From assembly GCA_036794395.1 (NCBI GenBank), contig DAIRGS010000025.1, positions 1 through 39,961 on the forward strand: a stretch of DNA of 39,961 nucleotides. The letters run 5' to 3'. Within the stretch, counting starts at the first letter, position 1. Each line of letters opens with the position of its first letter. Positions 16,210 to 24,973 of the stretch are shown here, one piece after another. The stretch comes from DASXMX01 sp036794395 (GTDB lineage Bacteria > Planctomycetota > Phycisphaerae > Tepidisphaerales > Tepidisphaeraceae). The notes beneath the pieces were generated by a model that saw only the letters and a list, made by a program, of their open reading frames with translations, did not search any database and was not told the DNA's origin. Made by a program: the position numbers and the translations under genes.

Positions 16210-17547
16210 ATGGGTCGAATGGCATTCTGCGCGACGCTGTTTCTCGCGGCGGTTTCGGCATTCGCGGCCGATGATCGACACGTTGTCATCATCACCATGG
16301 ATGGCTTCCCCAACTACGTTTTCCGCGATCCCCACGCGCCGATTCCGACCCTCCGCAGCCTTGCGGCCCAGGGCGTCGCGGCGGAGGGAATGCGCCCGTC
16401 CAATCCTTCAATTACCTGGCCCAATCACACGACCCTGGTCACCGGTGTAACTCCGGCTAAACACTCTGTGCTGTTTAACGGGCTGCTGATTCGCGAAGGC
16501 GCGGGCAAGCCCGATCGCATTGATATGGCGCGCGATCAGGCGGAGCTGATTGCGGTTCCGACACTTTGGGACATCGCGCATGCCGCGAGCCTCAGCACGG
16601 CCGCCATCAACTGGCCCTGTTCACGCAATTCTCCATCGTTGAACGATTGCATTCCCGACGTGCCCAATCCGTTTGATCACACCTCGCCCGATTTGAGAAA
16701 GGAATTGATCGAGGCGGGCATCATGCCTGCCTCAAAAACCGCGCTCGGTTTCCTCAGCCCTCCCCAGCAGGATCAGATGTGGACGGCGGCCGCGTGTTAC
16801 GTTATCCGGCGGCGCCAGCCCAATCTGCTGGTTCTTCACCTGCTTCTTACCGATACGGTGCATCATCAATATGGGCCGCAAAGCACCGCGGCTTTTACCG
16901 CCATGGCCGTGGCCGATTACGAACTGCACGATGTGCTCAATGCCCTGGCTGATGCCGGCATCCACGACAAGACCACGGTCTTTGTCACGACCGATCATGG
17001 ATTCGCGCGATTTACCAAGCTCATTCAGCCCAATGTGCTACTGCAACGCGAGGGCATTTCGCCTGGGCAAGTTCAGATCATCACCGAAGGCGGCTGCGCA
17101 TTCGTCTATTTTAATGATCCCGCGACGGCTCCGCGGTTTAATGAACGGATCGTTTCACTTTTCAGTGGCAGGGAGGGAATCGGCGAAGTGATCCGCCCAG
17201 ACCGTTTTGCATCTCTGGGCCTCCCCATGCCCGGCAAGAACTCCCGCATGGGCAACCTGCTGCTTACCGCAAAGGACGGCTATTCGTTTGGGCCCGGCAA
17301 TTTCGGTGAATACGTGATGAGCACTTCGAAGGCATACACGGTAGGGGGCCACGGCTACATGAGTGATAACCCGCGAATGACTGGGATGTTTGTCGCGGCT
17401 GGCCGGGGCATTAAGAAGGGCGCCAAGTTGGGGATGTTCGATAACACTTCAGTAGCGCCAACCGCGGCATACCTCCTTGGCCCAGCGATGGCTTGCGCTG
17501 ACGGGCGGATCCTTACAGAGATCCTAAGCGAACCTCCCGCCAAGTAA
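16210..17547 (+). CDS. Secreted NPP-type phosphodiesterase (alkaline phosphatase superfamily)
   Basis: A 445-aa exported enzyme. A signal peptide (MGRMAFCATLFLAAVSAFA) is followed by the catalytic domain of nucleotide pyrophosphatase/phosphodiesterases. The metal ligand Asp31 is in ITMDGF, the nucleophile is probably Thr69 in SITWPNHTTL, further ligands are in TDTVHHQYG (about 214-222), TTDHGF (about 258-263) and a late GGHGYMSDN (about 378). NPP enzymes cleave phosphodiester or pyrophosphate bonds of nucleotides or lipids in the periplasm or outside. Length is typical. Substrate cannot be told from sequence. The gene stands alone with 230 bases upstream. Confidence 0.9.
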   Translation: MGRMAFCATLFLAAVSAFAADDRHVVIITMDGFPNYVFRDPHAPIPTLRSLAAQGVAAEGMRPSNPSITWPNHTTLVTGVTPAKHSVLFNGLLIREGAGKPDRIDMARDQAELIAVPTLWDIAHAASLSTAAINWPCSRNSPSLNDCIPDVPNPFDHTSPDLRKELIEAGIMPASKTALGFLSPPQQDQMWTAAACYVIRRRQPNLLVLHLLLTDTVHHQYGPQSTAAFTAMAVADYELHDVLNALADAGIHDKTTVFVTTDHGFARFTKLIQPNVLLQREGISPGQVQIITEGGCAFVYFNDPATAPRFNERIVSLFSGREGIGEVIRPDRFASLGLPMPGKNSRMGNLLLTAKDGYSFGPGNFGEYVMSTSKAYTVGGHGYMSDNPRMTGMFVAAGRGIKKGAKLGMFDNTSVAPTAAYLLGPAMACADGRILTEILSEPPAK

Positions 17548-17609
17548 CCGTCCGAGCCGCTAAATCTGTACCTTGCCAGATGAGCCCATCGGGGCGATTC
17601 TACCGTTCC

Positions 17610-18335
17610 ATGACCTCGTCAGAGATTAAAGTCGTCGCCGATCACGCGGCATTGGTTGAAGAAGCCGCCGATCAAATCGCCACGGCTGCCCGAATTGCGC
17701 TGGCCGATCATCAGTGGTTCTCCATTGCTCTGTCGGGCGGCTCGACGCCTGAGCCGGTGTATAGCCGGCTTACGGAAGAACCGTACAACACTGCCATCGA
17801 TTGGTCGCGCGTTCGCATTTACTTCGGTGACGAACGCTGCGTTCCCCCCGATTCCCCGCAAAGCAATTATCGCATGGCCAATGAGGCGATGCTCTCCAAG
17901 CTGCCGATTTCCGCCGAAAACATCTTCCGCATGCGCGGCGAAATTGATCCCAACCAGGCCGCGATGGAATACGGCCGCCTGCTCAAAGAGCATTTTGGAG
18001 ACACCGGCGGCGTCGATCTAAATCTTCTGGGAATGGGAGATGATGGCCACACGGCTTCCCTGTTCCCCAACTCCGAGGCCCTGAAGGAAACCAGGCACCG
18101 GTGCGTCGCACATTTAGTGACCAAATTGAATGCGTGGCGCATCACAATGACTGCGCCATTCATCAATCGATCGGATGCGGTCATCTTCCTTGTGAGCGGG
18201 GCGGACAAGGCTGCCCGTGTGCGTGAAGTCAGGGAAGGTCCGCACGATCCACAGCGGCTCCCCTCCCAACTCATTCACCCGGTAAACGGGCGATTGCTCT
18301 GGCTGCTGGACTCCGCTGCCGCAGGGATAGGTTAA
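17610..18335 (+). CDS. pgl: 6-phosphogluconolactonase
   Basis: A 241-aa cytoplasmic enzyme of the oxidative pentose phosphate pathway that hydrolyses 6-phosphogluconolactone to 6-phosphogluconate (DevB/Pgl type). Signatures are SIALSGGSTPEPVY (residues 35-48), RIYFGDERCVPPDSPQSNY (about 68-86) and LGMGDDGHTASLFPNS (about 141-156). The family length is 230-260. The ATG at 17610 is chosen because the family motif begins soon after; an ATG at 17580 adds ten residues and neither has a strong ribosome binding site. It is separate from neighbours; no zwf or gnd gene is present here. Confidence 0.92.
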   Translation: MTSSEIKVVADHAALVEEAADQIATAARIALADHQWFSIALSGGSTPEPVYSRLTEEPYNTAIDWSRVRIYFGDERCVPPDSPQSNYRMANEAMLSKLPISAENIFRMRGEIDPNQAAMEYGRLLKEHFGDTGGVDLNLLGMGDDGHTASLFPNSEALKETRHRCVAHLVTKLNAWRITMTAPFINRSDAVIFLVSGADKAARVREVREGPHDPQRLPSQLIHPVNGRLLWLLDSAAAGIG

Positions 18336-18490
18336 ACCGCTGTGTCCGCACGTGTTTGTCAGGTTCGGGCTGTGCATCGCGTCACATTCTTCTTGCCCAA
18401 TTGCCGGTTTGAAGCTAACTTAGATTTGTAGGCCTGCGATGGGGGAAAGCCCGGCAATGTGGAGCCCGAGGTTATAGAGGGCATATCCTT

Positions 18491-19066
18491 ATGCAAGCGG
18501 TACTTGTGATGTTCCGGTCAGATGGCGAGCGACGGAGTTTCTCTGTCGCCCGAGATATCACTGTCATCGGCCGTCGTGAGGATTGTGATCTTCGAATTCC
18601 CCTGGGCGATATCTCTCGAAAACATTGTCGGCTCATCCGCGATGGTGAAACCCTCCGTGTCGAAGACCTGGGCAGCTCAAACGGCACCTTTCATAACGGC
18701 CAGCGCGTTCAGGAAGCAACCCTGACCGCCGGCGACAGCGTTCAATTGGGTCCGGTCGTATTCGTGCTCCAAGTTGATGGAGTGCCGGCCGATGATGAAC
18801 TTGCCCCAGTGATCGCCGCCCCGGTCAATGAAGAAGCGGCTGGCGTTGTTCCGGATGTTCAGGAAGGCGCTGCTGCCGAAGGCGAACCGCACTTGGCCGA
18901 AGCAGAAGGTACCGTCGGCCCCGGCTTCATGGATGAAGTCCCCTCCGAAGACGAACTGGAAAACATCGAGCACATGAGCGAGGTTCCCACCGATGATGAA
19001 GATGATGACGGGTTCAATGCCGTTCTCGATGAATTGAGCAACAAACAAAAGTCGCGGCAGCGATAA
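18491..19066 (+). CDS. FHA domain protein with acidic tail
   Basis: A 191-aa protein. Residues 3-95 form a forkhead-associated domain with the phosphothreonine-binding signature VIGRREDCDLRIPLGDISRKHCRL ... LGSSNGTFHNGQRV, with Gly-Arg, Ser-x-x-His and Asn-Gly residues all kept. The remaining 95 residues are strongly acidic (SEDELENIEHMSEVPTDDED) and probably disordered. FHA proteins of this form bind phosphopeptides made by Ser/Thr kinases; no kinase gene is in the window. It ends 13 bases from the converging lipase gene. Confidence 0.9.
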   Translation: MQAVLVMFRSDGERRSFSVARDITVIGRREDCDLRIPLGDISRKHCRLIRDGETLRVEDLGSSNGTFHNGQRVQEATLTAGDSVQLGPVVFVLQVDGVPADDELAPVIAAPVNEEAAGVVPDVQEGAAAEGEPHLAEAEGTVGPGFMDEVPSEDELENIEHMSEVPTDDEDDDGFNAVLDELSNKQKSRQR

Positions 19067-19079
19067 TCGGACGCCGAAG

Positions 19080-19886
19080 TTAGCCCATCTCCACGCCTTC
19101 TCGCTCCATCTGATCCAGCGCCGATAAATAGTACGGAATAATGTTCCCGGTCGGGTTCTTCAATTCAACCACCATGCGGTGGTTGATTGTGTGCCAGTGG
19201 TCGGCGGGCCAGACGCCCAGGTGCCGGCCCCACGTTGAACTGCTGACCGATACCAATCCGTCGTTTTCCCCCTCGGCATCCGATACCACCTTGAATGCGT
19301 GAAGCGCAAACGCCGGCACTCGATGCCAGGGCCGGGATGCGCTGACGGAAAAGTATTTCACGTGCGGGCTGTCGCTCACTTCTTCGTTAAATCTTCGGCA
19401 ACTGTCGGTTGTCAGATCCTTCATTGCGTCGATATCAAGCCCCAGCACCCCCGCGATGCGCAGCCATCCCAAACGCCGGCCAAGGTTGCGCAGGCACCAA
19501 TTTGCGAAGGGGCTGCCGCGGTGGGGGGTTGTGATCGTGAGAAGAGCGGTGACGTGCTTGTCCATTCCCAGGCGGCTGATCATGTAACGGGCATCGAGGC
19601 CGCCCATCGAATGGCCAATGACCACGACCTTGTCGCGCTTCATGATATCGAGTTGTCGTAGGACCGTTTCCTTCAACTGCCGCGCTCGCCGGGCGATGCC
19701 GGCTGTGGGGTGGACGCGCGTCACGATCATCGGATGACCACGTTCGGCTAGCGCGCGGTCGATGCCGCGGTAGTAGGGCAGGCGGATTGGGCCGGCGCCA
19801 AAGTCGGGTGCACCCATGATCCCATGGTGTAGGACGATAGGAACGCGGCCGGGGCGGTCATTCAAAACATCAGTCTCGTGATGCAC
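19080..19886 (-). CDS. Triacylglycerol-lipase-like alpha/beta hydrolase
   Basis: A 268-aa alpha/beta hydrolase. The oxyanion strand VLHHGIMG (residues 18-25) precedes the nucleophile elbow GHSMGG with Ser93, followed by TITTPHRGSP (about 122) as in PGAP1- and LipA-type lipases. The probable His of the triad is in DHWHTINH near residue 230; the acid is in EGENDGLV near 206. There is no obvious signal peptide, so it may act in the cytoplasm or use another export route. The start is a GTG at 19886 with no clear ribosome site. It converges with the FHA gene. Confidence 0.85.
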   Translation of the reverse strand: MHHETDVLNDRPGRVPIVLHHGIMGAPDFGAGPIRLPYYRGIDRALAERGHPMIVTRVHPTAGIARRARQLKETVLRQLDIMKRDKVVVIGHSMGGLDARYMISRLGMDKHVTALLTITTPHRGSPFANWCLRNLGRRLGWLRIAGVLGLDIDAMKDLTTDSCRRFNEEVSDSPHVKYFSVSASRPWHRVPAFALHAFKVVSDAEGENDGLVSVSSSTWGRHLGVWPADHWHTINHRMVVELKNPTGNIIPYYLSALDQMEREGVEMG

Positions 19887-19941
19887 CCACTCGATGTATC
19901 AAAAAATCATCATTCCTAGAAGTGAAACCCGCGTCGCAATT

Positions 19942-20142
19942 TTAAGAGAAGTGGATGGCTCCGGGAGTTGCGACTCGAAGGGGAATTTCTCGGTCATCGG
20001 TTCGGCGCACATGGATCTTCTGCCCTTCGGGACAGCCGCACATAATGGGCGCCAGTGTCACGGCGTCCGCCTCGTCGGTTGTCCAAAGGGTACCCACCAC
20101 ACGCGGTTGATCGTCCTTTACCAGCATCACTGAAAACGTCAT
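19942..20142 (-). CDS. Hypothetical 66-aa protein with strong ribosome binding site
   Basis: A 66-aa protein (MTFSVMLVKDDQPRVVGTLW ...) not assigned to a family. A GAAGGAGACGG ribosome site lies 6-8 bases before the ATG, which makes it likely to be real. It reads as a compact alpha/beta domain with two cysteines near residues 35-37. It lies about 70 bases downstream of the DNA ligase gene on the same strand and 55 bases before the lipase start, so all three may be cotranscribed. Confidence 0.6.
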   Translation of the reverse strand: MTFSVMLVKDDQPRVVGTLWTTDEADAVTLAPIMCGCPEGQKIHVRRTDDREIPLRVATPGAIHFS

Positions 20143-20210
20143 ATCCGTCTCCTTCCGTGGTCCCGATGCTCGGAACTAAACAAAACGGATGCCAACGGTT
20201 CGATACGTGA

Positions 20211-21965
20211 TCAGTCGAACAAAGTGGGCATGGGAGGTGGGGAATTGATCTGAAACTGGGTGCGGGCGAAGTTGGGCGAGCTTTCATAGATCTCTTCGAT
20301 TCGGGCCACCCGGTCAGCCTGGTCCGGCGGTTTGTCCCAGCGGATCCGCTTGATCCGCGGGAAGCGTAGCGCGTAGCCGCTGGCATGCCGGGCGCTTTTC
20401 TGGATTTGATCGCAGGCGATCTCCAAGACAATCTGCGGCTTCACCGCGAAAACCCGCCCCGCGCGGGCGATCGCGATGGAGTGAAAAAGCGCGGTTAACT
20501 GGGCGATCTCGGCATCGGTGAGCCCGCTATACGCTTTGCCGACATTGACCAGCTCCGCGCCGGGCAAAGATGGATCGCGATCCCACACCGCAAATGTGTA
20601 ATCGCTCAAAACATCCCGCCGCTTCCCATGCCCGAACTCAGCCGCGGTGACCACGCAATCGAAGGTGGGAAGGTGGGTCTTGAGCTTCAGCCACCATTGC
20701 CCGCGCCGGCCCGGCGAATAGGCCGACTGTGGGTCCTTCAGAATAATGCCTTCGTTGCGCCTGCTGCGCGATGCTTCAAATGCCGCGGCGATCTCGGAGG
20801 CTTGTGTCACGTCGCATATCTGGGGCATCAGGATACGCGGCAGCGTACCGCCGCCGCTCGCGGCCAGGTCGCGCAGCGAATTCCGGCGCACTTCCAGCGG
20901 CTCATCCATCAGCAGCGTTCCATTCAAATAAAGAATGTCGAACGCAATGAACGCCGCGGGGTTTTCCAGCAGCATGCGCCGCGACAGCGTCTTACGGCCA
21001 AGTCTTCGCTGGATATGCGCGAAGGGCAAAACCTGTCCATCGCGATATGGAACGATCTCGCCATCCAGCAAAAACTCGCCGGGCAGACTGGCCAAGGCGC
21101 TGACCACATCGGGAAAGCTCTCATCCGTCCGATCCATGGTCCGGGTATAGATTGCGATTCGATCCGCCGACTTGTGTACCTGCGCCCGGATGCCATCGAG
21201 CTTGTCCTCGGCGTAGTACATTCGCCCGCCCAGGGCTTCGCCGGCGAGTTCGGCGGTTTCCATCGGCGTGGCCAGCATGAACTGAATTGGATGGAACAGC
21301 CGAAAAGAGGCTGTCTCAATCGCGTTGCGCTTTGCCAGCACCGCCACCTCATCCAGATCGCCCACGAGAAGCTGGCACCGCTGAATGGCGGATAATGGTT
21401 TCTCAAAAGCCTGTGCCACCGCCGCCTGAAGTACGCCCTCGCGCACGCCGTTGCGCAACTCGCGGAACAGGATCTTCGCCAGATACGCGGCTTCACGCGG
21501 CTCATCGCATCGCGCAAATAGCCTCATCAACACATCGCGCTTGGCGGCGCCGCTGTTGGTATTCGCCAACCCATCAAACGCCGAGGAAACTTCGGTTAGC
21601 GCCAGTGCAGACAACGCTTCGCCATCGCCCCCTTGCAATCCATCCTCACCGCGCATCCCGGCTTTCCAAACCATCGATAGCGCCTCCCCAGTCTCTCCGC
21701 TGCGCACCACCAGGTCGTGAAACCTCTCCGGATCCATCCCGATCAGCGTCAGCACGACATCATTGACAATGCTCCATCCCACCCCCAACACCCGTTCATC
21801 GGTGGCTGGAAAGTTTCGTCCTCCGGCATACCGCACCGCAAGTCGAAGGTTCTCTTCATCCAGTGATCGAAAGTACGCTGCGAGAATGGATTGCTTCTGG
21901 AGTTTTTTTGTGGTGGCCGCGACTTGATCGTTCACTTCTGCAAATTCGCGCAGGCTGGAACACAT
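20211..21965 (-). CDS. ATP-dependent DNA ligase
   Basis: A 584-aa ATP-dependent ligase of the archaeal/LigB-like type. The N-terminal helical DNA-binding domain (1-230) precedes the nucleotidyltransferase core with motif I EDKLDGIRA (active-site Lys255 in this numbering), LLDGEIV (motif III), EGIILKDPQSAYSPGRRGQWWLKLK (motifs IV-V) and a C-terminal OB domain from about residue 470 (CVVTAAEFGHGKRR). It seals nicks by way of ligase-AMP; bacteria with such enzymes also have the NAD-dependent ligase, so a repair role is likely. The start is uncertain between ATGs at 21965, 21971 and 21995. It is divergent from the hicBA pair. Confidence 0.93.
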   Translation of the reverse strand: MCSSLREFAEVNDQVAATTKKLQKQSILAAYFRSLDEENLRLAVRYAGGRNFPATDERVLGVGWSIVNDVVLTLIGMDPERFHDLVVRSGETGEALSMVWKAGMRGEDGLQGGDGEALSALALTEVSSAFDGLANTNSGAAKRDVLMRLFARCDEPREAAYLAKILFRELRNGVREGVLQAAVAQAFEKPLSAIQRCQLLVGDLDEVAVLAKRNAIETASFRLFHPIQFMLATPMETAELAGEALGGRMYYAEDKLDGIRAQVHKSADRIAIYTRTMDRTDESFPDVVSALASLPGEFLLDGEIVPYRDGQVLPFAHIQRRLGRKTLSRRMLLENPAAFIAFDILYLNGTLLMDEPLEVRRNSLRDLAASGGGTLPRILMPQICDVTQASEIAAAFEASRSRRNEGIILKDPQSAYSPGRRGQWWLKLKTHLPTFDCVVTAAEFGHGKRRDVLSDYTFAVWDRDPSLPGAELVNVGKAYSGLTDAEIAQLTALFHSIAIARAGRVFAVKPQIVLEIACDQIQKSARHASGYALRFPRIKRIRWDKPPDQADRVARIEEIYESSPNFARTQFQINSPPPMPTLFD

Positions 21966-22044
21966 GCTCATGGTATGGGACGAAACCGTCGTCAAACAAC
22001 CGATGGCACTTTACATGGCACCAAGCCAAATCTACCGTGATGAC

Positions 22045-22260
22045 ATGGCAAAGCGTTATACCGTCAGCAACGGAAAGATTGTCCTGACGCTCGAAGAAGC
22101 TCCAGAGGGCGGATTTGTAGTGACCGCTCCAATGGAGCCCGAACTGATCACGGAAGCCGAGACCATCTCCGAGGCGTTCGAAATGGCTGCTGATGCATTG
22201 AAGGCGCTACGACAGTCGCGGGTAAAGCTGCTTCGCAAACTGTCCCCTTCGCACGCTTAA
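22045..22260 (+). CDS. hicB: HicB-like antitoxin
   Basis: A 71-aa protein of the HicB/UPF0150 type: LTLEEAPEGGFVVTAPMEPELITEAETISEAFEMAADALKAL follows the partial RNase-H-like fold of HicB, in which GGFVV(T)xP and TEAETxxEA are the usual motifs. It would neutralise HicA and repress its own operon. The ATG at 22045 gives the usual length; a longer frame to 21964 has no support. A hicA gene follows 19 bases downstream but is broken, so this antitoxin may now be an orphan. It has no extra DNA-binding domain. Confidence 0.82.
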   Translation: MAKRYTVSNGKIVLTLEEAPEGGFVVTAPMEPELITEAETISEAFEMAADALKALRQSRVKLLRKLSPSHA

Positions 22261-22279
22261 TTCTGCAAATTAAACAAAA

Positions 22280-22475
22280 TTGAATCGACGGAAGCTCGAA
22301 AAACATCTCAGCGCGCACGACTGCTTTCGTCATCACGGGGGCGGAAAACACGATATTTGGGTCAATCGATCGACCCTCGCGCAGGCTCCGGTTCCGCGAC
22401 ACCGTGAACTAAAAAGGAGCACGGCACGGGGAATATGCAGAATGCCTTGGCATTCCTCCGGCCCCAGGCCTCTAA
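22280..22475 (+). pseudogene. hicA: HicA-like mRNA interferase, frameshifted near its C-terminus
   Basis: From a TTG at 22280 the frame reads MNRRKLEKHLSAHDC..., with the HicA core (GGGKHDIWVN with the catalytic His, then APVPRHRELKRSTARGICRM). HicA proteins continue with a LGIPxP-type ending. Here the frame after ICRM gives PWHSSG and runs on, but skipping a single base at about 22445 gives LGIPPAPGL and a stop at 22473-22475, exactly as expected. So one extra base has occurred in CC of atgCCttgg, by mutation or sequencing error. If real, the last nine residues are replaced and the toxin is probably altered. Confidence 0.75.
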
Positions 22476-22478
22476 CTT

Positions 22479-24506
22479 CTACAAATGCACCCGCCGCGTG
22501 TACACAAACCACTCGACAAACAGCAGCGGCAATCCCACAAAAGTCACCAGGTACCACCACCACTCCCGGCGGGTCTGCTGTTCCTTGACGATCTGGACGT
22601 CCGCTTTCATGTCGCCCGGCGGCGCGGTCACGGGAAAAATATTGCTCTCATTTTCATCCAGCAAATTGACCGCCATCCGCTCAAATTGCGGCACGGCGGG
22701 CTCAGTCACATACACTCCCACCTGATTTAAGGGCGGCAACGCGAAATCTCCGCTGTCGGGAATCTTCAGCGTTCGTGAGCCGCTCGGTCCCTTCAACGTC
22801 AATGTCTTGAGATCCGCCCCGGCACGCTGGAGATTCGCCCGCGGAATGACCGGGGAGGCGCCAGGCTCGTACGCCTCGCGCACGTTCATGTCCCCGCCGA
22901 CCGCCAGGAACTGCATCGCCCGATGCCAGAACATCGGAAAGGTCAGATCGAACGGCCACGTGCTGGCGATCACGTCAAACCCGATCACAATATTCGTCCG
23001 CTTCCCATCGCGCGCCAGTACGATCAACGGCCCCTTGAGCCCATCGACCAGAGTCTGCGCATCCAGCGGAACCTGAAGCTTCAGCGTCGATTGAATGTAC
23101 AAGCGGTTCATCATCAGGTCCTTGAGAATCGGATGATCGCGATTCCAATCCAGGACCTCTTCGTTGCCCACCATGACCGCATTGCCCAGCGCATCTTTTG
23201 CGACCGTGATCTTCTGCCCCGGCCCCTCCGAAGCAGGGGGTACCGCGCCGACATACACGAAATTTCCAGTCTCCGGAACCTGCTTGGGAGTGTACCGATC
23301 GAAGATCACCACATCAAAATTCTGCGGCTGCTTTTGCTCATAATCGGAGGGTTTCATGATGGCGGGGGACTTGAGGCTCAAGCTCGCCATCGCCTCTTCG
23401 AGAAATATGTTTCCCTCGCTCACCAGCAGCACGGCCAGTTGCTTGGGTGATGGAACAATCACCTGCGCCACATCATCCGCCGCCAGCACATCGTCCCCGC
23501 GATGCATTTGTTTGACGGTGATCGTAGCCGCGGTGGTCAGATCAAGGTCGAACGTGACGCTGTCGCTTTGGGAGCGGCCATTGTCCTTCTGCCACTTGTC
23601 GCGCTCATCCTTGCCCCAGCGCTGCGGCAGCAGATAGGCCATTTCGTTCTTGGAGCTGCCGCCCGCCTCTACCACTTCCCCATCCACGTTCAACTGAACC
23701 GGGACTTCCACCGGCTGGGTTCCGAAATTGGCCAGCCGGACAAAGACTTGAACCTGCGTCGGCCGTTCGTAGTTGCGTTTGGCGGATAGAGCAACGATCC
23801 CCACGTTTCCCGAATCATCTGATCCCACGCGCTCGAAGTGGAGCTTTCCATGGACTGCCACGTCGTTTCCATCGAGGGCCCGCCCGTCGGAGAAGAGATA
23901 AACATCCGCCGGATCGACGTTTGGCCGCAACTGATCCGGATTGAATGCCATCGACGCATCCGCCAGCTCGTAAGCAAGCTTCAGCTTTGTGTGGCGATCG
24001 GTCGGCTCGATAGAATCGATCGCCCGCTTGAGCGCCACCTGGTCGGAAGTGAACGATTGGAGCGTCTCAGCTGAGTCGTCAAATGCGACAACCATCGCCG
24101 ACGACTCTTTCTGCATCGACTCAACAAGCTCCTTGGCCCGCTGCTTGGCTTCTTCAAGCCGGGAATGCTCATTCATGTCGCGCGCCGACATGGAAGCGGA
24201 GCGGTCGATCAAAATCACGCTCCGCGCCCCGGGCGGGGGCCGGTAACTGGTCACCGGCCGTGAAAACGCCAGCAGCAGCGCCAGTAGAATCAGCAGTTGC
24301 AGCAAAAGCAAAAGGTTCCGCCGCAGCTTTTGAAACGGCGAATTCACCTGCAAATCCTGGATCGCCTTCCGCCATAACAACGTAGATGGCACAACCATTT
24401 CACGCCGGCGCAATTTCAAAAAATACAAAATCAAAAGCGAAGGAATCACCAGCGCAGCCGCCCCGACTGCGGCGCCCCAGTTCAAAAAATGCGGCAAAGA
24501 GGACAT
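22479..24506 (-). CDS. BatA-type membrane protein with von Willebrand factor A domain
   Basis: A 675-aa protein that ends the MoxR operon. It begins with a BatA (aerotolerance regulator N-terminal) domain with membrane helices at about 10-30 and 63-82 and the SLLILYFLKLRRRE signature. A VWA domain follows with MIDAS residues DRSAS at 101-105. The middle (270-420) has beta-sandwich and amidotransferase-like features; a final helix is near 650-668. In this gene family the VWA proteins face the periplasm and act with MoxR AAA ATPases as a chaperone-like complex; the substrate is unknown. No Shine-Dalgarno sequence precedes the ATG, since the repeat array of the preceding insert lies directly there. 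Confidence 0.88.
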   Translation of the reverse strand: MSSLPHFLNWGAAVGAAALVIPSLLILYFLKLRRREMVVPSTLLWRKAIQDLQVNSPFQKLRRNLLLLLQLLILLALLLAFSRPVTSYRPPPGARSVILIDRSASMSARDMNEHSRLEEAKQRAKELVESMQKESSAMVVAFDDSAETLQSFTSDQVALKRAIDSIEPTDRHTKLKLAYELADASMAFNPDQLRPNVDPADVYLFSDGRALDGNDVAVHGKLHFERVGSDDSGNVGIVALSAKRNYERPTQVQVFVRLANFGTQPVEVPVQLNVDGEVVEAGGSSKNEMAYLLPQRWGKDERDKWQKDNGRSQSDSVTFDLDLTTAATITVKQMHRGDDVLAADDVAQVIVPSPKQLAVLLVSEGNIFLEEAMASLSLKSPAIMKPSDYEQKQPQNFDVVIFDRYTPKQVPETGNFVYVGAVPPASEGPGQKITVAKDALGNAVMVGNEEVLDWNRDHPILKDLMMNRLYIQSTLKLQVPLDAQTLVDGLKGPLIVLARDGKRTNIVIGFDVIASTWPFDLTFPMFWHRAMQFLAVGGDMNVREAYEPGASPVIPRANLQRAGADLKTLTLKGPSGSRTLKIPDSGDFALPPLNQVGVYVTEPAVPQFERMAVNLLDENESNIFPVTAPPGDMKADVQIVKEQQTRREWWWYLVTFVGLPLLFVEWFVYTRRVHL

Positions 24507-24511
24507 AGGAG

Positions 24512-24949
24512 TTAGTGCTGAGTGCTGAGTGCTGAGTGCTGAGCGGGGCGACGTATCGCATTTCCTGGGACGGGCCTTTCTGCCAGTCTTCGGGTAGCCA
24601 CGGATGCTCTAAGGCCTCCGATAATTCGCGCCAATTCCTCACCTTGTTTCATAAGGTCACTAAACAAGACCTCATCGATATAACCGGTATCAAGTGCCAC
24701 ATAAAGTTGGGATCGAACCTCCGCGCAAGATGACTTTGAAACCGATAGAAACTGGTGGAACTCACCGGCCCCATTTCGCTCGAAACCCTCGGCAATATTC
24801 GACATAATTGATACGGCCGCCCGCTGAATCTGGCGCGAAAGCCCATAATCGCGCGCAAATCGTCCAGTGCTTGTCATCAAATAAATGTTTCTGCAAAAGG
24901 TACGCGCCTTTTGCCACGCCACCAAATCTTCAAATCGGCTGATACTCAT
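24512..24949 (-). CDS. Four-helix-bundle protein, 23S rRNA intervening-sequence (IVP/S23) family
   Basis: A 145-aa protein from the ATG at 24949 (GGGATG upstream); a longer frame to 24991 would be encoded by the repeat array. It begins MSISRFEDLVAWQKARTFCR, the signature of the IVP/S23 family (FxxLxxWQKAxxL), then SRQIQRAAVSIMSNIAEGFER with the conserved SIxxNIAEG helix, then QFLSVSKSSCAEVRSQL. These proteins form pentameric four-helix bundles and occur inside some 23S rRNA genes or next to diversity-generating elements; the function is unclear. The C-terminal ten residues (SALSTQH) are encoded by the tandem repeats. It interrupts the MoxR-type operon. Confidence 0.85.
   Translation of the reverse strand: MSISRFEDLVAWQKARTFCRNIYLMTSTGRFARDYGLSRQIQRAAVSIMSNIAEGFERNGAGEFHQFLSVSKSSCAEVRSQLYVALDTGYIDEVLFSDLMKQGEELARIIGGLRASVATRRLAERPVPGNAIRRPAQHSALSTQH
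24514..24541. repeat. Four heptamer tandem repeats (agtgctg)
   Basis: Perfect four-fold array at the downstream end of the IVP cassette, opposed to the array at 24974-24994. The stop codon of the IVP gene lies in it. Confidence 0.92.
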
Positions 24950-24973
24950 AAATGCATCCCACTTCCGAACTCC

